Positions 15,365 through 23,736 of a stretch of DNA of 53,283 nucleotides are shown here, piece after piece. Below the pieces are notes generated by a model. That model was not told the origin of the DNA and searched no databases. It saw only the letters and a list, made by a program, of their open reading frames with translations. The DNA lies in the NCBI RefSeq assembly GCF_900129355.1, contig NZ_FQVL01000017.1, forward strand, positions 1-53,283, written 5' to 3'. Within the stretch, counting starts at the first letter, position 1, and the number at the start of each line of letters is the position of its first letter. The stretch is from Seinonella peptonophila. GTDB lineage: Bacteria; Bacillota; Bacilli; Thermoactinomycetales; Thermoactinomycetaceae. Position numbers and translations under genes: made by a program.

Positions 15365-16036
15365 TTAAACAGTTGCTCTACGTAAAAATAGATATGAAAT
15401 AATGATATAGAAAAATGTGAATGGGATCAGCCAAAGTGATAGTTGGAATGCTGTATGTTGTGCGAACCAATGAAATAGGGGTGCCAAGTTCAGTAAGGTG
15501 ATCACACTTGCAATGATTCCAGTAATAAACATGAGAACAATTAATCCTTTTTTACCAAATCGACGGTGGACGCTTGAAGAGAAAAAACCAAGATAAAATA
15601 GATGGAAAAGTATACTAAACTGGATGAATATTTGCTGCCATATTGGTCCATCGTTTAGATAAGGTAAATTAAAAAAGTGAAGATTGAGCCCCCAATGGTT
15701 CGTCATTGTTTCGATCAAGTTCAAAATGTTCAAGATGATTGCATCACATATTGTGACTAAAACAATCATATATAAGGTACCCCAAAAGTAGTCAGCACGT
15801 CGGACACTCATACCAATGGAGAAAGGGAATGTTTCTTTGATGATGAACGCACCAATGATCATGATATAGATATAGATGGATGCAATACCACCTGTATATA
15901 TTCCTTCTTTGGGATTAGTTGCATTAGCAATAATTAAATTGATTGAAAAGCTGAATAACATAATGATCACAGGAAGGTAGATCAAAGTAAACTTGGTTCG
16001 CAGATGCATTTTCATAATATTGAATGATTGGTTCAT
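15365..16036 (-). CDS. ABC transporter permease subunit (YtrC/D-like)
   Basis: The 223-residue protein has about six hydrophobic helices and no other recognisable domain. Its start overlaps the end of the ATPase gene by four bases, and the order GntR regulator, ATPase, permease is that of YtrA-type operons of Bacillales. It should be the membrane half of the ABC system, exporting or sensing an unknown, perhaps cell-envelope-active, compound. One permease gene is present where B. subtilis ytr has several; a homodimer would complete the transporter. Confidence 0.7.
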   Translation of the reverse strand: MNQSFNIMKMHLRTKFTLIYLPVIIMLFSFSINLIIANATNPKEGIYTGGIASIYIYIMIIGAFIIKETFPFSIGMSVRRADYFWGTLYMIVLVTICDAIILNILNLIETMTNHWGLNLHFFNLPYLNDGPIWQQIFIQFSILFHLFYLGFFSSSVHRRFGKKGLIVLMFITGIIASVITLLNLAPLFHWFAQHTAFQLSLWLIPFTFFYIIISYLFLRRATV

Positions 16037-16917
16037 TTCAGTTCCCCATCCTTTCTACTTGTAAGAGATACGACTAGCTGTTGTAGAGAGAGTGTGTGTA
16101 AGTCAAGGTTAAGTTCTTGTATTTGTTCTTTCTCTTTTTTAGATAGTGGACCCTTGATTGTAACGGATGTTAACGTTCCAAGTGTTGACTTTGTGATGAT
16201 ATTTTTCTCTTTTATCAATGACTCTATTTGTTTCTTTGTACCGGTGAGCGTATACCCATAATCGTGCAATTGGTCTGTCTCTTCATCGATTAATACTTCG
16301 CCTTGATCAATAACAATGACATGTTCTAATAGTTTACTTACCTCATCGATTAGATGGGTAGATAAAATCACAGTACGAGGATGTGCTGAATAATCTTCAA
16401 GGAGGTAATTGTAAAATAAATTTCTAGCTACAGCATCCAAACCTAAGTAAGGTTCATCAAAGATCGTTAAAGGTGCGCGACTTGCTAAACCTATCGTGAT
16501 TCCAACCGAAGAGAACATACCTCGTGATAATTTTTTCATTCTTTTTTTTAGCGGAAGCCGAAATTCTTCTAGTAGTTGATCTGCAACTTCTTGATCCCAA
16601 TTTGGGAAAATAGAAGCGGCCGTTTCGATCACATCAATCACTCGAAATACATCTGGATATTTTTGACTTTCTTTTATAAAACAAATTTGGTTTAGAACCA
16701 CTTGATTTTCAATGGGAGATTCTCCAAATACTTTGATCTCTCCATGACTGGGGAAAATTTGTCCAGTCAGCATTTGCATAATCGTTGTTTTACCCGCACC
16801 ATTTTTTCCTAATAATCCATAAATCTTATCTTTTTCTATTTGGAATTCTACTTGATTGACTGCGGTGACATCAGAATATTTTTTGGTCAACCCTTTCACT
16901 TCGACAATATTATGCAT
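16033..16917 (-). CDS. ABC transporter ATP-binding protein (YtrB-like)
   Basis: This 294-residue cytoplasmic ATPase carries Walker A GKNGAGKT (37-44), the Q-loop region, a signature KKLSRGMFSSVGI in which LSRGM replaces the usual LSGGQ, Walker B LTIFDEPYLGLD and the H-loop STH. The C-terminal 75 residues are a small extra domain seen in YtrB-like subunits. It powers the downstream permease. Its ATG lies inside the last codons of the regulator gene, so regulator, ATPase and permease are translationally coupled. Confidence 0.88.
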   Translation of the reverse strand: MHNIVEVKGLTKKYSDVTAVNQVEFQIEKDKIYGLLGKNGAGKTTIMQMLTGQIFPSHGEIKVFGESPIENQVVLNQICFIKESQKYPDVFRVIDVIETAASIFPNWDQEVADQLLEEFRLPLKKRMKKLSRGMFSSVGITIGLASRAPLTIFDEPYLGLDAVARNLFYNYLLEDYSAHPRTVILSTHLIDEVSKLLEHVIVIDQGEVLIDEETDQLHDYGYTLTGTKKQIESLIKEKNIITKSTLGTLTSVTIKGPLSKKEKEQIQELNLDLHTLSLQQLVVSLTSRKDGELK

Positions 16918-17281
16918 GGTCCTCTCCCCCTTGAATCATTTCGATCAACTCCTGCTTGGTAACGCCCAATTTTTTTGCTTCTAGAATCATCGCAACGACA
17001 TATTTTTCATAGAATTCTGCTTTTCGTTTTTCGATTAGCTTTGCTCTTGCTCCAGTCGTTACAAACATGCCTATCCCTCGTTTCTTATATAAGATGCCTT
17101 CATCTACAAGTAGATTTACTCCCTTTGCCGCAGTAGCTGGATTGATTTTATAGAAAGCAGCAAATTGATTGGTTGAAGGGACTTTTGACTCTTCATCAAT
17201 TCGTTGTTCCAAAATATCGTTTTCAATCTGCTCTGCGATCTGTAGGAAGATGGGTTGGTTATCGTCAATCAAAAATCCCAT
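16910..17281 (-). CDS. GntR-family repressor, YtrA type
   Basis: The 123-residue protein is the short YtrA form of GntR regulators: a winged HTH (DDNQPIFLQIAEQIENDI through KVPSTNQFAAFYKINPATAAK) followed by a small helical tail and no ligand-binding domain. B. subtilis YtrA represses an ABC operon that is switched on by cell-wall antibiotics; a similar local role is inferred. It is first in the operon and the promoter directly upstream carries an operator-like inverted repeat over its -10 box, pointing to autorepression. Confidence 0.87.
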   Translation of the reverse strand: MGFLIDDNQPIFLQIAEQIENDILEQRIDEESKVPSTNQFAAFYKINPATAAKGVNLLVDEGILYKKRGIGMFVTTGARAKLIEKRKAEFYEKYVVAMILEAKKLGVTKQELIEMIQGGEDHA

Positions 17282-17297
17282 ATTCCATCACCTCAGT

Positions 17298-17347
17298 GGT
17301 TAATTACTTATGTGATTAACCATATATGTAATGCAGAGATGTGTCAA
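17298..17347 (-). promoter_or_regulatory. Promoter and operator of the ytrA-like operon
   Basis: On the minus strand TTGACA (17347-17342) and TATGGT (17324-17319) are 17 bases apart. The exact inverted repeat GGTTAAT-N10-ATTAACC (17298-17321) overlaps the -10 box and the start of transcription, where a repressor would block RNA polymerase. The YtrA-type regulator encoded next to it is the obvious candidate. Confidence 0.65.
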
Positions 17348-17517
17348 GGGTAATTGAAAAAAATGTTTTATTTTCACTCATTCATTTGTGGTTCGAATGA
17401 TCAGTGAGTCTTGCTCAGTATGTAGATAGTAATAAATATGTTTATTTCAAGAAAGCATTGTTCAGCTTTTCACTGTGGTGTTGAAGATTATAGAGATGGA
17501 TATATTTACGCAAATAA

Positions 17518-17557
17518 AAATAAACTCAAACACTGTTTAAGTGTTCAAGTTTATTTA
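17518..17557 (+). terminator. Terminator-like AT-rich hairpin
   Basis: AAATAAACT..AACACT pairs with AGTGTT..AGTTTATTT around GTTTA, with a T-rich tail. It is in an otherwise gene-free stretch (17348-17872) in which I see no further gene. Confidence 0.35.
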
Positions 17558-17872
17558 TAGACAAAACTGATTATCGAGATGGGCAGATAAAGGCGGCAGG
17601 AGGTAGCTTTGGTGTCCCAGTGAAACGAAAGGGAAGCCTGCTAGGAAGCGACGTTTATTTCGGTACAATCGGATCGAAACATCGCAGCAGTTTGTGACGG
17701 AAAGCGAACAAAATTTGACTTTAGAGACAATCTAAATAATTTTAATCGAGAATATTTTTTAAACAATGTATAATAAAGTTGTATCGATTTGATTGTTAGA
17801 TAATTGGTCTGTGTATTGATGAATGGATTACATCACTTACATTTTAGTTAACATGCGTAAGGAGGTAGTAAC

Positions 17873-17896
17873 ATGGGCGGTTATCCAGGTTTTTAA
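17873..17896 (+). CDS. Seven-residue reading frame MGGYPGF with perfect SD and terminator
   Basis: AAGGAGGTAGTAAC precedes ATG 17873, as good an SD as any in the window. The frame is MGGYPGF and stops. It is closed 34 bases later by a perfect terminator. Bacillales tiny sporulation proteins of the YjcZ family begin MGGYGG..F followed by one hydrophobic helix, so this may be such a gene that lost its helix, or a real micropeptide or leader. The complete expression unit argues that it is transcribed. Confidence 0.4.
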   Translation: MGGYPGF

Positions 17897-17930
17897 TTTT
17901 TGGAGATATGGCATAATGTTGGATCTGTCA

Positions 17931-17976
17931 GAGTATAGCCAAATCTGCTTAAGCAGATTTGGCTATACTCTTTTTT
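17931..17976. terminator. Perfect 20-bp-stem terminator
   Basis: GAGTATAGCCAAATCTGC is followed by TTAA and its exact complement, making a 40-base perfect palindrome (17931-17970), and then six T. It terminates the micropeptide transcript on the plus strand; the palindrome also allows function in the other direction. Confidence 0.75.
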
Positions 17977-18176
17977 GTTAAGTTCATATAGAAAGAAAAG
18001 GGTTCTGAAAGAGGAGATATCTTGCCGTGAAAACACGGAAACATGAGTAGGCAACAATGGAATTGGTTATCAGATTGAAGAAAAAGTCGTGTAATCGCTA
18101 GTGATCGTATTTCACGGCGTAGCTTCGTTTCGGGTTTTCAAGAATGTGTACTTCTGCTTTTATATTTATGATACAT

Positions 18177-19562
18177 TCAAGTTTCCAATTGGATGTTTGT
18201 GCTTTTATTTCTACGGAACTGGAAATAATAAACCAACAAGATCATGAGATGCAAACCAGCAAGAACAAAATAGATATTGCTATAAATGAAACCATTTGAG
18301 GGGATATTTATCGGGTTCCAATTCCAATGGATATTAGAGCCAAGATCCAGAACCCTACTGTAAATCCCTGTAGATACTGCTTGTACACAGAAATTCAACA
18401 TCTGTAATATTCCCATCCCTACTCCTGCTTGGTTCTTCGGCAATGTATGTGAAATCGAATTGTTCATCACAATTAACATGAAGGATTGTCCCACATTACC
18501 AAGGATCAGAAATGCAGCAATGAATAGGGGAGAACTCCCTGTGAAGGTAGAGAGTAAAATAAAACAGGTAAATAACAAGCTTGATGCTATAAAGAATAGA
18601 TACGAGTTCCCTTTTAAGTCTGCCAGCTTGCCGCCTTTTCGACCAAAAATGGCAGAGGCTGCTGCCGCAGGAACCATCGCATAGCCAATCCAAGAAGTGG
18701 GTAGTTGTTGTACATCGGACAGTAGTAATGGACTGAGCAAATAAAGCGAGGTACCAATCCCGTTGATAAGTAAAGCAACGATCAGACCGAATGTATATCT
18801 TTTGTTTGTAAAGATTTCTGGCCTAACAAATGGTGCATCAACTAAGCGGATTCTAATGATGAATAACCCCAAAGTGAGCAAACCACTGATCATGTACCAC
18901 CATGTTCCATTAGTAACACCAATCAGAAACAAAGCGACGGTAGCAGCTAGCAAACTTCCACCCATCCAATCAAATTTCTCAGCCACTATTTGCTGATCAT
19001 CCACCAAATATTTACGGTAAAAAGGTAGCATAATAAAGATGAGAAGAGGTACAGCGAATAACCAACGCCAATGGGCAACACTCACAATCAATGCTGAAAT
19101 AACTGGACCCAATGCACTACCAAGAGCTAAGCCTGTAGCCATCATTCCCAATGCTTTTCCTCTACGTTCAGGAGTGAAATAACGCACGGGAATCAGTACA
19201 GCTGTTGCGGGAATAGCACCAGCTCCTAATGCTTGCAAGCACCTTCCTATCAATGCCATGTAGAATGTTTGGGAAAGGAGTCCGACTAGCGACCCCATTG
19301 CAAAAACAATTAATCCAAATGTCAACAAGTTTTTGAGCTTATATCGATCAGCTAATTTCCCATATGTGACAGTTCCAATTGCGTAAATTAAACCATAGGC
19401 TGAAGAGAGCCAGCTTACTTGGGCGTTGGTAACATCAAATTCTTTGCTGATTTCTGGAAGTATATAAATGAACATAAGTACGCTCATCGATGAAAGCGTA
19501 ACCGTAAACATCACAATGCGCATTAATATTTCTCCCGTTTGTTCTTTTGTTTGCATTTTCAT
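18177..19562 (-). CDS. MFS drug exporter (Tet/Bmr-like, 14 TM)
   Basis: The 461-residue membrane protein has MSVLMFIYILPEISKEF in helix 1, motif A YGKLADRYKLK (about 67-77), and the antiporter motif GLALGSALGPVISALI in helix 5, with 14 predicted helices as in TetK/L-like and staphylococcal-type DHA2 pumps. The ATG at 19562 follows AGGAGG. It lies 76 bases downstream of an epoxide hydrolase gene in the same direction, and both lie downstream of a MarR gene, suggesting a detoxification module: enzyme plus pump under one repressor. The substrate is unknown. Confidence 0.85.
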   Translation of the reverse strand: MKMQTKEQTGEILMRIVMFTVTLSSMSVLMFIYILPEISKEFDVTNAQVSWLSSAYGLIYAIGTVTYGKLADRYKLKNLLTFGLIVFAMGSLVGLLSQTFYMALIGRCLQALGAGAIPATAVLIPVRYFTPERRGKALGMMATGLALGSALGPVISALIVSVAHWRWLFAVPLLIFIMLPFYRKYLVDDQQIVAEKFDWMGGSLLAATVALFLIGVTNGTWWYMISGLLTLGLFIIRIRLVDAPFVRPEIFTNKRYTFGLIVALLINGIGTSLYLLSPLLLSDVQQLPTSWIGYAMVPAAAASAIFGRKGGKLADLKGNSYLFFIASSLLFTCFILLSTFTGSSPLFIAAFLILGNVGQSFMLIVMNNSISHTLPKNQAGVGMGILQMLNFCVQAVSTGIYSRVLDLGSNIHWNWNPINIPSNGFIYSNIYFVLAGLHLMILLVYYFQFRRNKSTNIQLET

Positions 19563-19638
19563 TATGATGTATACCTCCTATAAAAAACGCTAGGGAAATC
19601 CCTAACGAAATATGCTGTAAGAACTTTCTAAAACATGT

Positions 19639-20808
19639 TTAACGAAAACGACGAAAGAAATTTCGTAAGTCTTCTGTTAACAAATCAGGTACTTCCATTG
19701 CCGCGAAGTGTCCACCATGTTCAAACTCTGTCCAGTGTACAATGTCATACTGTTGCTCAGCGAGACGACGTACTGGTAGAGCCAAATCGTGTGGAAAAAC
19801 CGCCACTCCGATTGGTACTGGGCAGGGCACAGGGCGTCCCTTCGTTTGGGCACTCTCAAAATAAAGACGAGCTGATGATCCAGCGGTACCTGTGATCCAA
19901 TAAAACATGACGTTGGTAAGTAGACGATCAATTCCAATTGGACGTGCTGGATCAACCCATTCTATAAACTTCTCTGCAATCCAAGCCAGTTGACCAACAG
20001 GTGAGTCGGTCAGCGCATAGGAAAGTGTTTGCGGTCGCGTTGACTGAAGTACCATGTAGCCAGCAGGAGAAGATATATAGCGTTTCAAATGTGCAATTCG
20101 ATCCTCATCTTTCTTAGACAGATTACTAAGTTTATCATTCGGTTTGGGTATAACAAATAGGTAGTTTAGATGTACACCACAGACATGTTCCGGGTCGACC
20201 GCAGCTAAGAGACGAGAAATTGCTGAACCCCAATCTCCTCCTTGTGTTCCATATCGGTCATAACCTAATCGTCTCATCAATTCTGCCCAAGCAAGAGCAA
20301 TCCGTTGCCCATTCCAACCATTCTCAGGAGTGGGACCTGAAAAACCAAAGCCTGGGATCGATGGAATTACCACATGAAAAGCGTTGACAGGATCTTCACC
20401 ATAAGATCGTGGATCGGTTAATGGACCAATGATATCAAGAAATTCTACGATAGAACCCGGCCATCCATGGGTAAGAATAAGCGGAAATGCATCCTTTTCG
20501 GGCGATCGAACATGCAAGAAATGTATGTTTGTACCATCAATCGTTGTGGTGAATTGAGGAAATTCATTTAACTTAGCTTCTTGTTTACGCCAGTCATATG
20601 AGGTACGCCAATAATCCACTAACTCCTTCATATATCCGAGCGGCACACCATCATTTCCTCCAATATCAGGTAACTCAACAGGCCAACGAGTTTGGGTCAG
20701 GCGAGCTTGCAGATCATCTAGATCACTTTGGGGAATCGTGATGCGAAACGGACGGATCGAAGTGTCACTGTCACAGTTACCTATAAAGTCTTGTTTTAAG
20801 GTATTCAT
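19639..20808 (-). CDS. Epoxide hydrolase, N-terminal EHN domain plus alpha/beta hydrolase
   Basis: The 389-residue protein begins with the EHN region ([20 protein letters not shown], ending near residue 105) and continues as an alpha/beta hydrolase. The oxyanion HGWPG (114-118), nucleophile Asp192 in GGDWGS and catalytic His367 in [10 protein letters not shown] are all present, so it should be active in opening epoxides to diols. Length is normal for microsomal-type bacterial epoxide hydrolases. AAGGAG precedes the ATG. Two palindromic operator-like sites lie in its promoter region and a MarR regulator gene follows upstream, so induction by the compound it degrades is likely. Confidence 0.9.
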   Translation of the reverse strand: MNTLKQDFIGNCDSDTSIRPFRITIPQSDLDDLQARLTQTRWPVELPDIGGNDGVPLGYMKELVDYWRTSYDWRKQEAKLNEFPQFTTTIDGTNIHFLHVRSPEKDAFPLILTHGWPGSIVEFLDIIGPLTDPRSYGEDPVNAFHVVIPSIPGFGFSGPTPENGWNGQRIALAWAELMRRLGYDRYGTQGGDWGSAISRLLAAVDPEHVCGVHLNYLFVIPKPNDKLSNLSKKDEDRIAHLKRYISSPAGYMVLQSTRPQTLSYALTDSPVGQLAWIAEKFIEWVDPARPIGIDRLLTNVMFYWITGTAGSSARLYFESAQTKGRPVPCPVPIGVAVFPHDLALPVRRLAEQQYDIVHWTEFEHGGHFAAMEVPDLLTEDLRNFFRRFR

Positions 20809-20832
20809 CTTGTATCGGCTCCTTTGATGATT

Positions 20833-20846
20833 GTTGACTTGTCAAC
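20833..20846. promoter_or_regulatory. MarR-type operator, site 1
   Basis: GTTGACTTGTCAAC is a perfect palindrome with two central bases, 25 bases before the epoxide hydrolase start. It shares GTTGA/TCAAC half sites with site 2, and the MarR gene is adjacent. Confidence 0.6.
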
Positions 20847-20871
20847 TTAATTGAAAGTATAATCCCTTACA

Positions 20872-20885
20872 GTTGATTAGTCAAC
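20872..20885. promoter_or_regulatory. MarR-type operator, site 2
   Basis: GTTGATTAGTCAAC repeats the half sites of site 1 with centres 39 bases apart. A related half site (AGTTGATT) occurs before the MarR gene itself near 21407, suggesting autoregulation. Confidence 0.55.
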
Positions 20886-20952
20886 TATATCGCCTTGTTA
20901 TTAAGATGAAAAAGTAGGAATCATTTCAGTAGCTCTTCATTACCCGAATGTA

Positions 20953-21390
20953 TCATTCATCTCCTTTTATTTCAGCCAGCGCATTCATAGTCATCTTTTT
21001 TACCTTTTGGACTAAGTCATTCGCTTCTGCTGACGTTAAGCCAGATGAAATCGTTTGGGTCCAATAATCTAGTTTGGTTTTAATAAAATTGCGCATCTCT
21101 AACCCTTTAGCTGTCAATGTGACCAAATACGCTCTGCTGTCATTTGGATCTCGAGTTCTCTTTACATAACCGAGCTTTTCAAGTCGTCCAATTGTACGCG
21201 CTGTAGCAGCTTTGTTAATAAATAGGTTGGTAGACAGCCGTTCTTGAGAAATACCGTCTTTTTCATACAGATTAACCAAAAAGACGTATTCAGACGAGTT
21301 AATATCGTAATGCTTCAATTCCCTGTTCAGATAAATTTGAAATTGACGATGCAGTACTGAAATCCATCTAGCGACGCTTTCTTTTTCCAT
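20953..21390 (-). CDS. MarR-family transcriptional regulator
   Basis: This 145-residue protein is a typical MarR dimer: helical N-terminus, a winged HTH with ISQERLSTNLFINKAATART as recognition region, and the wing KRTRDPNDSRAYLVTLT containing the conserved DxRxxxxxLT pattern. It most likely represses the epoxide hydrolase and MFS genes downstream and itself, through the GTTGA-type palindromes found in the intergenic region. AAAGGAG precedes the ATG. The inducing ligand is unknown, perhaps the epoxide or its parent compound. Confidence 0.9.
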   Translation of the reverse strand: MEKESVARWISVLHRQFQIYLNRELKHYDINSSEYVFLVNLYEKDGISQERLSTNLFINKAATARTIGRLEKLGYVKRTRDPNDSRAYLVTLTAKGLEMRNFIKTKLDYWTQTISSGLTSAEANDLVQKVKKMTMNALAEIKGDE

Positions 21391-21529
21391 CTAACTGCTC
21401 CTTTGAGAATAGTTGATTCATATATTATATGATAGACATACTGTGTATTTGTTGATGAGTGTTGAATGCAACGGCAATTGGCGCAGTCACACTTGTCTTA
21501 AAAAAATTATTTATACCTGATTATGCCTC

Positions 21530-21702
21530 TTGAGACTCCACACGCTTAAAAGCGTGAGATTCTTGGGTAGTTTGCGCACTCCATTCATTTCTGCTTTGTG
21601 CAACTCCCAAGCTAGGGGCTGTCCCATCAGCCCATCCCATACAGTTCTACAACTTCTGTTGCATGTACCTACATGGGCGGCGTACCTGTTACCAGTACGC
21701 TA
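21530..21702 (-). ncRNA. Candidate TnpB-type omega-RNA scaffold (copy A)
   Basis: The segment from AGCGTACTGGTAACAGG to the TCAA end is conserved between this copy, 50085-50257 and the right end 50434-50601 behind a tnpB fragment. In IS605 elements this position encodes the omega-RNA whose guide is the flank beyond the right end; here that flank would be GAGGCATAATCAGG (minus strand from 21529). Expression is not shown. Confidence 0.45.
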
Positions 21703-21940
21703 GTTTCGATTCCATCACTCACTCTTATGGTTTTACCAAGCGGGAGAGTTTAGTTTGCCGCTTGAACCTCATACCATAACGTACACAGGAACAAAACCTG
21801 CTACAAGCAGGATGAGTACCGCTCATACGTTCGATTATACAAAAAATGGTTGCTCTTAGCAATTCCTTGAAAGGGATTACCGAGCAACGCCGTCTTTCAT
21901 CCCACGATTCAAACCATGGGCTTTCAACCGGCAGATTTCT
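21530..21940 (-). mobile_element. IS608-like mini-element (copy A), no transposase, omega-RNA-like right end
   Basis: On the minus strand this 411-base element starts right after TTAC (21944-21941) with AGAAATCTGCC, has a left-end hairpin (GTTGCTCGGTAATCC...GGATTGCTAAGAGCAACC pattern) and ends with the stem ACGCTTTTAAGCGT and GGAGTCTCAA at 21530. It is nearly identical to 49848-50257. TTAC and TCAA are the left and right cleavage tetranucleotides known for IS608. It encodes neither TnpA nor TnpB and must be moved in trans. It is inserted 13 bases before the pgcA start codon, so any pgcA transcript from upstream passes through it. Confidence 0.7.
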
Positions 21941-21956
21941 GTAAGGATGGTGACTT

Positions 21957-23669
21957 ATGGAAGACTATTTTGTGACTTACCGTCGTTGGAAGGAACATCC
22001 GACATTAGAAGTATCTCTGAAGAAAGAATTGCATGCTCTGAATGATTTAAAAGAAATTGAAGATCGATTTTATAAACATTTAGAATTTGGCACTGCTGGT
22101 ATTCGTGGGCTGATCGGAGGCGGCACCAACCGTATGAACCTCTATACAGTTGTCCAAGCGACGGAAGGATTAGCTAAGTATTTAACTGATCATACCCAAA
22201 AAGGCGATCAAAAAGGTGTTGTGATTGCCTATGATACACGGCATATGTCATATGACTTTGCCCGAATTGCCAGTGAAGTTCTTGTGCATTATGGAATAAA
22301 GGTATATTTTTTTGATGCAGCACGTCCAACCCCCATGCTTTCTTTTGCCGTACGATATCTACAAGCAGCCGCAGGTGTGATGATAACAGCTAGTCATAAT
22401 CCCCCAGCTTATAATGGTTACAAAGTATATGGAGAAAATGGTAATCAGGTTGGACCAAATATTTCAGATATAATAACAAAGGAAATAGAGTCCGTTCGTG
22501 ATAGACTTTGGTTACCTGAGCGCACTATTCACCTTGCGATTGAACAGAAAAAGATTCTGTTAGTGGGTAAAGAAATAGATGAAAAATATAATCAATCCTT
22601 GCTAGCCATCCTTTTTCGGCCTGAAATATTGAGCAATCAAAATATGGATGTGCAAGTGGTTTATACCCCCTTATATGGAACTGGCTATAAACCCATTCAC
22701 AAGGTATTTCAAACCTTAGGCTTTTCAAACCTCCATGTGGTTACCTTACAAACAGAGAATGATCCTCTATTTTCCACAGCTCCGACTCCAAATCCTGAAA
22801 AGTTAGAAGCATTTGAGCTTGCAATGGAGCTTGCTCAAAAAATGAAGGCTGATTTAGTTCTCGCTACTGATCCTGATGCAGATCGTATTGGTGTACTCGT
22901 CAGTGATGTTATTCATGGATTTCGCATTTTAACAGGTAATCAAATAGGTGTGTTGATGTTACATTACATTTTGACAGAACGAGCCAAAAGAAGGCTGTTG
23001 TCTGAACGATCGGTTGTTTTAAAAACAATTGTTTCATCCGAGTTAAGTAATAAGATCGCAAATAGCTTTGGTGTTTCAACGATTGAAACGTTAACAGGGT
23101 TTAAATATATTGGAGAAAAAGTGGAAGAGATGAAGCAATCAGGAGAAAACCAATTTGAATTTGGCTTTGAGGAGAGCAATGGCTACTTAATTGGTGATTT
23201 TGTTCGAGATAAGGATGGCATCCAAGCTGCTCTATTGCTTTGTGAAATGGCAGCTTATTATAAACAGCAACATTTATCTCTATATGAGGTTTTAGATTCC
23301 ATTTATCGTGCATATGGTTATCATTTAGATGAACAGCTCTCATTTGAATGGGAAGGAAAAGTTGGACAGAAGCAGATATTCGTGTTTATGGAAGATTTGC
23401 GGCGTCATCCTCTAGAAAAAATAGATGATCATCATGTGATTCAAGTAAAAGATTACGAAAATGGTATGGATCAATTACCTCCATCAAATGTAATTAAGTA
23501 TATCCTAGATGACCATAGCTGGATTGCTATTCGACCTTCTGGAACAGAACCCAAGATAAAAGTATATTTCAGTGCTGTGGCGAAAGAGCGAAAATTAGCC
23601 CAGAACAAGATGGATACCATGCGAAAGTATTTAAACCTATACTTTTCTGAATTACAGAAGTTCAAATAA
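21957..23669 (+). CDS. pgcA: Alpha-phosphoglucomutase / phosphomannomutase
   Basis: This 570-residue enzyme interconverts glucose 6-phosphate and glucose 1-phosphate, supplying UDP-glucose for teichoic acid glucosylation and glycolipids. All four domains are seen: active-site TASHNP with phosphoserine Ser146, the metal loop DPDADRIG (305-312), the sugar-binding GFEESNGYL and the phosphate-binding RPSGTEPKIKVYF. Length equals that of B. subtilis PgcA. ATG 21957 follows AAGGATGG; that SD lies between the mini-element end (21940) and the start codon, so the promoter must be inside or beyond the mini-element. Confidence 0.93.
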   Translation: MEDYFVTYRRWKEHPTLEVSLKKELHALNDLKEIEDRFYKHLEFGTAGIRGLIGGGTNRMNLYTVVQATEGLAKYLTDHTQKGDQKGVVIAYDTRHMSYDFARIASEVLVHYGIKVYFFDAARPTPMLSFAVRYLQAAAGVMITASHNPPAYNGYKVYGENGNQVGPNISDIITKEIESVRDRLWLPERTIHLAIEQKKILLVGKEIDEKYNQSLLAILFRPEILSNQNMDVQVVYTPLYGTGYKPIHKVFQTLGFSNLHVVTLQTENDPLFSTAPTPNPEKLEAFELAMELAQKMKADLVLATDPDADRIGVLVSDVIHGFRILTGNQIGVLMLHYILTERAKRRLLSERSVVLKTIVSSELSNKIANSFGVSTIETLTGFKYIGEKVEEMKQSGENQFEFGFEESNGYLIGDFVRDKDGIQAALLLCEMAAYYKQQHLSLYEVLDSIYRAYGYHLDEQLSFEWEGKVGQKQIFVFMEDLRRHPLEKIDDHHVIQVKDYENGMDQLPPSNVIKYILDDHSWIAIRPSGTEPKIKVYFSAVAKERKLAQNKMDTMRKYLNLYFSELQKFK

Positions 23670-23736
23670 ATTTACGGCAGCATCCTATAAATCTCATCCT
23701 CTTCTCTTTTCTAAGATGAGGGGGACTGTTGTTGAA

